A DNA stretch of 64,000 bases from Vanrija pseudolonga (taxonomy: Eukaryota > Basidiomycota > Tremellomycetes > Trichosporonales > Trichosporonaceae), in NCBI RefSeq assembly GCF_020906515.1, contig NC_085850.1:868001-932000 (forward strand). Direction: 5' to 3'. Position 1 is the stretch's first letter. Every line of letters begins with the position of its first letter. Shown in pieces: positions 22,853-31,423 of the stretch. Position numbers and translations under genes: made by a program. A model generated the notes under the pieces. The model did no database searches and was not told the DNA's origin. It saw only the letters and a list, made by a program, of their open reading frames with translations.

Positions 22853-24274
22853 GGTGGGCAGGATAGCAGTGATGGAGAAGGAGAAATGGGAGGAAGGAGA
22901 ATGGACAGAAAGTGCTGGTGGCTTGGGAGGGAGCGGCGCGGAGCCTTGGCTACTAGCTGCAAGGCTGCAGCAAGCGCCATTGTTCGCTCTTTCCTGCCAG
23001 GCAAGCGAGGCCGCGCGGTACGGCACGGCGCGGCAAAAACGGCATACGCACCTGGGGCGTCGGCTTGGTATCAGATATCGCCATGGCTGTTCAGTGCTGC
23101 GTGTGATAACTTTCGGCCGAGGGTGGCAAGGGGGCAGTTGCCGAACGGGTTGCCAAGAGGGCGGGGGAGGGAGCGGCCTATAGAGGGGTCGAAATGCCGC
23201 CAAGGACGCCTGTCCAAGACTCTTCTGTGGCTGGGTGGCGGGGGGATCGGGGGAGCAAAAGCGCAGTCTGTTGGGACAAGCAAGCAAGACGCAGAGAGAG
23301 AGAGCTAACAACGGTAGAGTGTTGTGCAAGTGGTTGTGCACCGAGACACCCGTCTTGGCGTCATTGCACGCCATGCGGCCACAAGTGGCCTTTGTCCACC
23401 GGAGCCTGCCTGCCTGCCAGCCAGCCGCTTGCTAACTGCACCTCTGCTCTGATGCAGTGGTTGCACATGGCTCACCAACAGAGCAACCGAGGCACCCAAA
23501 TCCCACGTGGGGCTGGCTGACAGGCTCCGATGGCTCCGACCTCCGCCCAGCTGCTACTGCATACGGCTGCTCGCCCCGGCGTCACGTGGTCACACCGTTG
23601 GCTGGCCTGCCTGGGCGGCTGCACGGCTGGTTACACTGTCACAACACTGCTGGGGCGACAATTAGAAACCGCGATTAGGAAAAAGTGTGATAGAGAGGGC
23701 TGAATTTCTAATCACAACTAAGAAATTGTAATTAGACAGCCACTGCCTCCTTATCACCCCGTCACACCGCCGGTAAAGGATACTAAATGGGGGGCGGTAT
23801 AAAGTCACACCTAGGCGGGGCAACCGGTCCTGAGTATATGTGCCCGCATCGGCCGTGGGGCAGGCGGGCGGGGCTCTCGAGCCTTGTTGTGGCGGCCGCA
23901 CCGACAGATGATTTCCGACAATGCTCTCGAGCTGCGTGCTGCACAGCATGCAAGCTGCGATGGAGCTGGGACGGAGCGACAGCAGCATGACGCACGCACG
24001 TCGACATGGGCAAGTCACGTGCATCTCCCGATGACGCGCCTGCTTTGTCTTGTCTCAGATCCCTGCACACACAGCTCATTAGGAACCGCCCCTCCCCCCT
24101 CCCACCACCTACACACCAGTGCTGCCGTGTCGCAACGGTTACGCTCTCGGCCAGGTTGCTACTCGCTCTTTCGGTTTCCGCTAATCGAGTGCGTCCGCGG
24201 TTCGAGTCGTCTACTGGCCCAGCTGTATCATATTTGCACGATCGCGTTTCCTTCACAGCCTATGTCGTCTTCGA
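22853..24274. other. heme oxygenase upstream region with AT-rich island
   Basis: 1.4 kb between the heme oxygenase start and the copia element. Besides the GATA-like sites upstream of the heme oxygenase (ATCAGATAT at 23070-23078, TGATAA at 23104-23109), there is a sharp AT-rich island at about 23656-23740 with inverted repeats. A GGTTCGAGTC-like string near 24206 resembles a tRNA B-box but has no T-stem. No coding exon recognised. Confidence 0.4.
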
Positions 24275-24279
24275 GCGAC

Positions 24280-24403
24280 TGTTGGGTTTTACACGCTAGT
24301 AGAGAGAAGAATGGTTGCATAGAAAGATAGTTGCACGCACGCACATGTAGAGCGGCGTCGGCCTGTGGCCAGAATCAATGTTACGTAAGGCTAGAATCCA
24401 ACA
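24280..24403 (-). repeat. 3' LTR of the copia element
   Basis: 124-bp terminal repeat with TG...CA ends inside a 6-bp inverted terminal repeat (TGTTGG/CCAACA). It appears identical, base for base, to the copy at 29335-29458. This is short for a copia LTR; it is preceded in the element's direction by a purine-rich tract. Confidence 0.95.
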
Positions 24404-24469
24404 CTCCCCTCGGACGTCTCGTCGCGATCAGTTTGCGCGAGCGGGCTGTCGTGCGGAGGTCTGCTGGTT

Positions 24470-27400
24470 TCAGGCGCGGAGCTTGAGATCCTTGCAGGCC
24501 TTGGCCTGCATGGGGCCACTCAAAGCCTTTGTGAGGCCGTCGGCAATCTGCTTGTCGGCGGGTACGTGCTGCAAAGCAAACTGGCCAGTGTTGACCAGGT
24601 CGCGGATCTTGTGGTAGCGGCGCTCGATGTGCTTTGAGCGCGAGTGCGCAGTAGGCTTGTTTGCCAACGAGATTGCGCCTGTGTTGTCCACGTACAGGGT
24701 GGACGGCTTGTCCTGGGGGTAGCCCACAAATTCAGCCATGCGCCGGAGGAAGACAGTTTCTAGGCCAGCTTCGCAGATGGCCATGTACTCAGCCTCGGTC
24801 GTGGACGTGGCTGTGGTCTGTTGGCGGCGCGATTGCCATGTGATTGGCGAGCCCAGGAAGAATGCGACGTAGCCGGTGGTAGAGCGGCGTGTGTCCACGC
24901 AGCCGCCGAGGTCCGAGTCCGCGTACACGTCAGGCCTGGTCTGCTTTGGGTCGCTGCCGAGGATAAGCCACTGGTTGCGCGTGTGCCACAGGTAGCCAAT
25001 GGTGCGACGCGCTGTCGCAAGGTGAACTGTGGTGGGCTTGTTGTTGAAGCGCGCGAGATAGCCAGCTGTGTAGGCGATGTCTGGGCGTGATACGCTTGCT
25101 GTCCAAAGGACGCCGCCTGTCATGGTCCTGTACTCGGAGGTGAAGGTTGCGCTGAGCTCGTCGCCGTCCTCAGAGCCGGGTAGCTCCCCTGCAGTTGGCA
25201 GAGGGCATGTCTTGCCAGTCTTCCAGTTCTCCACCTTGTGCTTCTTGGCAATGTGCTCAATGTAGGTGGCCTGGTTGAGCGCAATGGTGTCGCCGCGCTT
25301 CTCAACGCGGATGCCGAGCATTTGTGAGGGGTAGCCCAGGTCGACAACTGTCCAGCGCTTGCGGAGGGCGGTGATAATGTCGTCGGCCTGCTTTGTGGTG
25401 GCTGTACCGATGAGGAAGTCGTCCACGTAGATGGTCACGAGCGCTCCGTCGGTCTTGCGGCGGTAGAAACCCCAGTCGTCTTCGCAGGCCTCAAAGCCGA
25501 GCTCGAGCAGGGCGGCGCGGGCCTCCAACCACCAGTGGTGGCCAGACTGCTTGAGGCCATAGATTGCCTTCTTGAGCATGAGGACCTTGCCAGGTTTGAC
25601 AGCAACGCCGGTTGGAGGGCTGAGGTACAGCTCAACGTCCAGCGTGCCGTTGAGGTAGGCTCCTTCGACGTCGCATTGGCGGATGTTGAACTTCTTGGCC
25701 GCGCAGGTGCTGAAGAACAGGCGTACAGTGCCCATGCGACTCACAGGCGCGTACGTGTCCTCGAAGTCGATGCCTGGTACTTGCATGAAGCCGCGCGCGA
25801 CCAGACGTGCCTTGTACTTGACAATCTTGCCATTGGCGTCGCGCTTGCGGCGTAGGACCCACTTGGCAGAGAGAGGTTTGCGTCCCTCGGGCAGGTCTGC
25901 CTCAACGTAGGTGCCGTACTTCTGCAGGTTGGCGAGTTCGGCGTCCATGGCCTTGCGCCACTGCTCGCGCTCTGCGCCGCGTAGGCCCTCGTGGACAGGA
26001 ATGGTGTCATCGCCTTCGGAGGCCTCGGTGGCAGCGGCGAGGGACATGGGCTGGTCGTAGTACATGATGGCAGCGGCTTCACCGGGCGGCGCAATGTCGT
26101 CATCATTGACGTCATCCTGCTCGGCGTCGGGGTCGTCTTCGAGGTACTCGATGTCGTCTGGCGCGGCGATGGGTTCTCCTGGTCCTTGCTCCCCTGCAGC
26201 GAGTACGTCGCGCGTGTAGATCACGCTGTGGTCGTTTTCCAGGAGGACGCACCAGCCAGCGCAGTGTGGGTCGATACCAATAAGCCAACCTGGCACGGAT
26301 CGTGGGCGCTCGAACGTGTCGAGGTGTTTGACCTTGGCCTTTGCAAGCCGCGCGTACACCTTGGTGCCAAAGGGCTTGAGATTGTCAAAGTGGGGCTTGC
26401 GGCCAGTCATGAGCTCGTACGCCGATACGCCGTCATCATTGAGTGATGCCATGTTGATTAAGACGGCGAGGTACTCGGCGGCGTAGTCCCATAGGTCTTC
26501 AGGGATGTGCGGTGCGGCGGCAAGGAGGGTGGCGATACCCTCCTTCATGGTGCGGATGGCGCGCTCGGCCACGCTGTTGTTCTCTGGCGTGTAGACAGCG
26601 GAGGTCTGGTGATTGATACCCTCCTCGGCGCAGTACTCGGCCATGCCGTCGTTGAGGAACTCCGTTCCCTGGTCCGAGCGGATCCACTTGACCTTGATGC
26701 CGGTCTGCCTCTCAATGCGGCGCACGAAACTGCGCACGGCGGCAAGGATGGGGGCTCCAGACTTGCTAGGCAGGGGGATGTACTCCTTGGCTCCAGTGTA
26801 GTCTGCTGCCATGCAGAGGAGATACTGGTTGCCACGCTCGCTCGTGTTGGAGATCATGCCGGTGAGGTCCATGTGGATCATCTCACCCTTGGCAGAGCCG
26901 CGCATTGAGTGCTGGTCGCGTGGGTGGTTGGTGGACTTGTGCATTGCACAGTGTTGGCAATCACGCAGCCGGTAGTCCGAGTTGGCCAGGGCTTCTGGGT
27001 CCACGCCGGTGAGGAGGCCGGCGCGCGCAAGCTCGATCATCTTAGTCTTGCCCATGTGGGCGAGGTGGCGATGGATGGTAAGGACAAAGCCAACGCCGTA
27101 CTTGGGTTTGGCGGGTTCAGCTTCGTCGTCGCGGACAATGTCCACTGGTGCCACCTGCGCACGCTGAGGGCGCCGGAGTGTCGCCGTGGGGCGCGCGTTG
27201 AGGCTGTCGTCCAGCTCGAGGTTGACGGCGCCGTTGCGCATCCAGGTGTCTTCTCCGTCAAAGGTCCAGCCAGCCTCCTTGCAGACGCGCTTGGAGATCA
27301 TGTTGTGGACAGTGCCGGGGGAGTAGTGCACGTCTGGGATGGTGGCTGATCCGTCACTGGTGGTGATGATGATGTCACCAACCTCATCCGCGGGGATGAG

Positions 27401-28888
27401 GTAACCAGTGCCGCCCATTTCAAAGTAGGCGGTGCGCTTGAGCGCGCAGATGTTGCTGAGCAGCGTGCGGTCGCCGATGAGTGAGGTGTTGGCTCCTGAG
27501 TCGATGAGGAGATGCGCATGCGTGTCCGAGAGGGTGGCAGCAGCTGCCTGTGCCGGTGGCGCGTGGGAGTATGACGACACGAGGTGGTCAGGGATACGCG
27601 TGTATGAGGCGATCGACGCGCCGGACTTGTCCTCGCCGTCCTTCTTGGGCTTCTCCTTCTTAGGAGGTGGCGAGTCCTTGGTATTCTCGGCCGTGTGGTA
27701 CTCCTTCTGGTTGCAATCGTTGGTCATGTGTGAGAAAACGTGGTGGTATGCGCACCAGCGAGGAGGTTTGTTGGAGGTGCCGGTGTCGGTGTCCGTGGTG
27801 CGCCCAGTGGTGGCACCGCCACGTCCACGCCCGCGCCCGCGTCCGCGGCCGCGGCCACGGCCAGTGGAGGTACTGGCCTCGTCGGCCTTGTCGTCCTTCT
27901 TGTTTGCGCTGGCTGCGACGTGCTTGCCTTCGCGCTCCAAATCGCGTTTAACAGAGTCGATGTACCTGTCGTAGACGCGCGAGATGGTCTCCCATTTGTC
28001 GTCTGTGGCCATGCGGCGGATGGTTGCCTCTAGCTCGTGTGGCATGCCGTTGTAGAACATCTGGGCGCGTTCATCCTCTGTGAGAGGAGAGCCCAGGTCG
28101 GCGAGCTCGGTGAGCTTCTTGCGAAAGGTCGTCATGTAGGCTTTCTTTTGCTCAAGGTTTGCGTCGGTCTTGACAAAGAGGGTGGCCATGGCTGAGCGGA
28201 TGCGGATCACCTGCTGCTTGGTGTCCGAAAGGTAGCGCTGTTTGAGGGCCTTGAAGATGTCTGCGGCGTACCACAGATGCTCGTAGTCCGAGATGATGTG
28301 GGGCTCGACGGTGCGTAGGAGTGCGCCACGTGCGCCGAGCTCGCGCTTTTGCCACTTGAACCACTCGTCGCGTTCGTCCTTGCTAAGGGCTTCCTCATCG
28401 GGTTCTGGCTTGACAGAGTCGCCGTGGAGGAGGGACATGGTGGTGGCTAGGATGACGGAGATGGCTGTCATGTCTACGCCAGTGACCTCTTGTCCTCCTG
28501 TGGTTGCTTGGGCGGCTTGTTGTGCGGCCTCTAAAGCGCGCTGCGCCGTTGCTGCCTGAAGACGAGTGATTGTGCCCGAGGTACTTGAGCTGGATGACGC
28601 GCCGGTGGTGGGTGGAGTCGGCGTCTTTGAGCGCTCGCGCTCACGGCGTGCCTCTAGAGCAGGGCGAGTGATGAAGGCTGAGCCCTCTGGTAAGGAGGTG
28701 CCGGCGTGCTCGAGGCTGTCGCGCGGCGCATTGGGGTTGCGGTAAGGGTCCTTCTCATTGCCGTTGAGCGCGGCGTGAAAGCCCTTTTCGTAGGCGATGG
28801 CCTGGAGATCCTTGTGCCACCTCGCAAAGCTGTCAAAGCCTTTGAGTTTGGTGGCCTTGGCTAGGTCGCCGTTACTGTGGTCGCTCAT
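24470..28888 (-). CDS. copia Gag-Pol polyprotein, single frame
   Basis: One uninterrupted frame of 1472 residues encodes Gag, protease, integrase, reverse transcriptase and RNase H. The Gag part (about residues 1-430) includes a capsid-like helical region and a Gly/Arg-rich RNA-binding stretch, followed by a Cys/His cluster (WCAYHHVFSHMTNDC) that resembles a variant zinc knuckle. The protease has LLIDSGANTSLIG. Integrase begins with the HHCC finger (HLAHMGKTK...CQHCAMHKSTNH) and a core with WIRSDQGTEFLND. Reverse transcriptase shows KARLVARGFMQ, DTYAPVSRMG and IYVDDFLIG. RNase H has YADSDLGGCVDTRRSTTGYV and STTEAEYMA. Gag and Pol lie in the same frame, as in Drosophila copia and most plant elements, so no frameshift is needed. 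All expected parts are present. Confidence 0.95.
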   Translation of the reverse strand: MSDHSNGDLAKATKLKGFDSFARWHKDLQAIAYEKGFHAALNGNEKDPYRNPNAPRDSLEHAGTSLPEGSAFITRPALEARRERERSKTPTPPTTGASSSSSTSGTITRLQAATAQRALEAAQQAAQATTGGQEVTGVDMTAISVILATTMSLLHGDSVKPEPDEEALSKDERDEWFKWQKRELGARGALLRTVEPHIISDYEHLWYAADIFKALKQRYLSDTKQQVIRIRSAMATLFVKTDANLEQKKAYMTTFRKKLTELADLGSPLTEDERAQMFYNGMPHELEATIRRMATDDKWETISRVYDRYIDSVKRDLEREGKHVAASANKKDDKADEASTSTGRGRGRGRGRGRGRGGATTGRTTDTDTGTSNKPPRWCAYHHVFSHMTNDCNQKEYHTAENTKDSPPPKKEKPKKDGEDKSGASIASYTRIPDHLVSSYSHAPPAQAAAATLSDTHAHLLIDSGANTSLIGDRTLLSNICALKRTAYFEMGGTGYLIPADEVGDIIITTSDGSATIPDVHYSPGTVHNMISKRVCKEAGWTFDGEDTWMRNGAVNLELDDSLNARPTATLRRPQRAQVAPVDIVRDDEAEPAKPKYGVGFVLTIHRHLAHMGKTKMIELARAGLLTGVDPEALANSDYRLRDCQHCAMHKSTNHPRDQHSMRGSAKGEMIHMDLTGMISNTSERGNQYLLCMAADYTGAKEYIPLPSKSGAPILAAVRSFVRRIERQTGIKVKWIRSDQGTEFLNDGMAEYCAEEGINHQTSAVYTPENNSVAERAIRTMKEGIATLLAAAPHIPEDLWDYAAEYLAVLINMASLNDDGVSAYELMTGRKPHFDNLKPFGTKVYARLAKAKVKHLDTFERPRSVPGWLIGIDPHCAGWCVLLENDHSVIYTRDVLAAGEQGPGEPIAAPDDIEYLEDDPDAEQDDVNDDDIAPPGEAAAIMYYDQPMSLAAATEASEGDDTIPVHEGLRGAEREQWRKAMDAELANLQKYGTYVEADLPEGRKPLSAKWVLRRKRDANGKIVKYKARLVARGFMQVPGIDFEDTYAPVSRMGTVRLFFSTCAAKKFNIRQCDVEGAYLNGTLDVELYLSPPTGVAVKPGKVLMLKKAIYGLKQSGHHWWLEARAALLELGFEACEDDWGFYRRKTDGALVTIYVDDFLIGTATTKQADDIITALRKRWTVVDLGYPSQMLGIRVEKRGDTIALNQATYIEHIAKKHKVENWKTGKTCPLPTAGELPGSEDGDELSATFTSEYRTMTGGVLWTASVSRPDIAYTAGYLARFNNKPTTVHLATARRTIGYLWHTRNQWLILGSDPKQTRPDVYADSDLGGCVDTRRSTTGYVAFFLGSPITWQSRRQQTTATSTTEAEYMAICEAGLETVFLRRMAEFVGYPQDKPSTLYVDNTGAISLANKPTAHSRSKHIERRYHKIRDLVNTGQFALQHVPADKQIADGLTKALSGPMQAKACKDLKLRA

Positions 28889-29317
28889 GTTGGTCTCCTC
28901 TAGTAGTGGAGGTTGAGCAGTGTGCGTGGGAACGTGGTCACGTGACTGTGGGATGACGGCGATGACGTTGAGTGAACGCCCGGTGGAGGTTGTGTGGAGG
29001 GCGTCCAGGGGGCGTGGTAGTGTGAACGTCTCGCACAGGTGCGGCGCCGACGGCGATGGCGAGCTCGCAGTTTTGGGTCTCGTGCGTTGCCGTTAGCGCG
29101 CAGACGTTGGGCCGCGCTGGGGGTACACCCTCGCGCAAGAACTGCTACTCTAGCTGCCCTGTGAGCTCGGCTAGGTGGTCCTTGTTGGCCTGGTTGTGTC
29201 ACCGGTTGACACAGCTCGCTGCCTGGGCGAGGAACGTGTCGCTGGTGGTGATTCTTGCAGTACTGGTGCGTGGAGCTGTCGCCGAGGATGCTGTCGTACT
29301 CGTAGACGGCGTCGGAG

Positions 29318-29334
29318 GTGTTTGACTCTTAATC
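29318..29334 (-). other. copia primer-binding site, half-tRNA-Lys type (proposed)
   Basis: Directly inside the 5' LTR the element strand reads GATTAAGAGTCAAAC, not the TGG start expected for pairing with a tRNA 3' end. The complement, GTTTGACTCTTAATC, is the anticodon arm of tRNA-Lys(CUU), with the loop CTCTTAATC. Drosophila copia is known to be primed by the 5' half of a tRNA cut in the anticodon loop. The same mechanism with a lysine tRNA is inferred here from the match. Confidence 0.7.
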
Positions 29335-29458
29335 TGTTGGGTTTTACACGCTAGTAGAGAGAAGAATGGTTGCATAGAAAGATAGTTGCACGCACGCACA
29401 TGTAGAGCGGCGTCGGCCTGTGGCCAGAATCAATGTTACGTAAGGCTAGAATCCAACA
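29335..29458 (-). repeat. 5' LTR of the copia element
   Basis: 124-bp terminal repeat, identical by eye to the copy at 24280-24403. In the element's direction this is the promoter-bearing LTR. It is followed outward by the GCGAC target duplication at 29459-29463. Confidence 0.95.
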
Positions 29459-29463
29459 GCGAC

Positions 29464-29854
29464 GCGTGGGACTCAGCCTAAGATCTGCTGTATGGTAAGA
29501 GCAGGCCAGCAGTACTGGGAAACAAATAAAAGGGGTTGGTCCGCCTCTTTTTGTTGGGCGTGGGTGTGGGTGCTGGGTGGGGAGGGGCAGCGACGATGCT
29601 GTCGTCGGTGTCGCCGCCGGCGGCGGCGGCGGTGACTATTTAATGACATCGCCCACACAACACTTTTGCAACACACACTCTCTCCACGCGCGCGCACACA
29701 TCCAACACACGCACGCCATACCCATTCCCTCTTGACGCGCTACCAGAGATACACCTCATGCGACTAGAGCACTCTACATCTACGAGACCAGCTCACGACC
29801 GCCCAACGCCCAGCGTCTGGGTGGCAACAACAACATCTCGCCGTCGACCCCAAC
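29464..29854. other. short intergenic region between copia and the DUF1996 gene
   Basis: About 390 bp of 3' flank. It includes a GGC/GCC triplet run near 29606-29632 and a C-rich, ACACAC-containing stretch near 29645-29740. No coding or RNA feature recognised. Confidence 0.35.
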
Positions 29855-31423
29855 TCACTCAACACCCGCAGCCTCCTCCAACACCCTCCTCCGTCGCTTG
29901 GCCGGCCGAGACAGCGGCACTCCCACTCTCGCCGCGCCAGTCCCCTCCTTGATCTCGTCAATGCTTCCCTGCGTAACGCTGTCCTTGTTGACGCCTCGCG
30001 TGCCCCACGCGCCGATCTCCGCCGTCCCCTCGTATCCCCACGGCACGAGATCGGACAGGTTGCTCATGTCGCGGTCGGAGGGCAGGTCGAGCGCGAGGGG
30101 CAGGAACGGAATCTGCAGTTAGCAGCGACACCCCTGCACAACTCATATCAGGCTTGAGGAAGAAGGCGTTGGGGTGGACGAGTGCCGGGTCCTCATTGTC
30201 CGCCTTGCACTCTGGCTTGGTGTCGGGCATCGAGTCCGTCCACAGCGGGTTACACCCCGGCAGCTTGTCGAGCGGGCGGTAGAACCCCACGTCCCTGGCT
30301 GTCAGCAACTTCATCCACCTCACGACCCACTCGTCCACGATGCGCCCCTCGAACGCGCAGTTCGTCGCGATCGTGTCGTTCGTAAGCTCGTTCTTGATGG
30401 CGCAGTTGGCGCCCCTGTCAGTCGGGTTGTTGTCGCCCGCACACTCCTTGATCATGCGCTCGAGGATATCCTGATCCCACTTATCGTCGTCAGCCAACCC
30501 AGCCCCCACTGACACAACTCACGCCGTTGATAAAGTCCGCGTGGAAGGTATACCCCGTCGTGTCGCCGTTGGCGAGCACGAACATGTCGTCGCGCGGGCT
30601 CCAGTCCCAGCTGTCGTCGACCATGAAGTCGACCTCGAAGTGGATGGTTGGGTAGTGCACCGGATGGCTGTCGGGGCAGTATTTCCCCGTGCGCGTGTTG
30701 TACCGCGACCCTTGGCCAAACTTGCCGTCGACGAGCCCGTCGACCGGAAAAGCCATGTGCGAGAAATGGTCGTCCGAGTCGAGGTCGCGGCTCGCGAGGC
30801 CGCACGACGGAAAGTCAATGTCCCAGTGGATCATGGAGCAGCGCTCGGGGTACGTCCGCGCATCAGGAATCAGCGGCTGCGTGTGGAACTGCTCGCGGTG
30901 CAGCCCGCAGCGCGACTGGAAGCTGGCCGTCTTTTGTGTCGGCTCGCGATGGCGCCTCATCGCGTCCCCGACCAGCATGCGCAGGCCGGGCGGGAACGGC
31001 TCGACCTTGGTCCGCCCGCCGTCGTCGTTCACGTGGTAGTACACCAGTCCCGAGGACAGCAGCGGTATGAGCGTCGCGTTTGGGTGGCGGAAGTAGAGCT
31101 GCGGGATCCAGTAGTTTGACTTGTCGGCCTGCGTCGGGACAGTCGAGCACTGCGACGAGACCAGCTCGTTGCCAGATACGTTCCCTGGGCGGCGGGCGTT
31201 AGTTAGCACGGTCAAGCGCAACCGCAACTACATAGTGCGTACCGCTGAACTTGGAACCGCCGTATACTACGTGCGCGTGCGACGACAGCCCCCCGGGCGC
31301 CACGATGGGGTCGAGGCGAGTGACTACCAACGGGCGGTGGAGGAGGATGAACTCGTTTGCCGCCCAGGCGGCGGGGGTGAGCGCTGCCAGCAGTAGGAGG
31401 GCAGTCACGGCGGCGGTGGACAT
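29855..31423 (-). CDS. Secreted DUF1996 domain protein
   Basis: Fungal DUF1996 family, usually secreted or wall-associated and of unknown biochemical activity. Exons 31243-31423, 30523-31184, 30150-30479 and 29855-30112 give about 477 residues. A clear signal peptide opens the protein (MSTAAVTALLLLAALTPAAW). Family blocks follow: RLDPIVAPGGLSSHAHVVYG, QADKSNYWIPQLYFRHPNAT, MIHWDIDFPSCG, DSHPVHYPTIHFEVDFMVDD and ANGDTTGYTFHADFINGW. The C-terminal block SNLSDLVPWGYEGTAEIG belongs in frame, but the intron before it (30113-30149) has no GT donor in a usable phase. The splice there is either GA-AG, AT-AG or wrong in the assembly. The very end is basic (RPAKRRRR). It diverges from the first aspartic protease gene. 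Confidence 0.85.

Larger units (their letters stand above)
24280..29458 (-). mobile_element. Ty1/copia LTR retrotransposon, whole-looking
   Basis: A 5179-bp element on the minus strand. It has two identical 124-bp LTRs beginning TGTTGG and ending CCAACA, flanked by the 5-bp target duplication GCGAC (24275-24279 and 29459-29463). Order in the element's direction: 5' LTR (29335-29458), primer-binding site, leader of about 445 nt, one long Gag-Pol frame, purine-rich tract (about 24404-24413), 3' LTR (24280-24403). The order integrase before reverse transcriptase makes it Ty1/copia (Pseudoviridae). Identical LTRs and a perfect target duplication indicate a recent insertion. It sits 1.4 kb upstream of the heme oxygenase gene and 0.4 kb from the end of the DUF1996 gene, and interrupts neither. 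Confidence 0.96.

Noticed and set aside
24180-24240. GGTTCGAGTC string resembling a tRNA B-box
   Set aside because: The flanking bases cannot form a T-stem and no A-box or acceptor stem is found at the right spacing.
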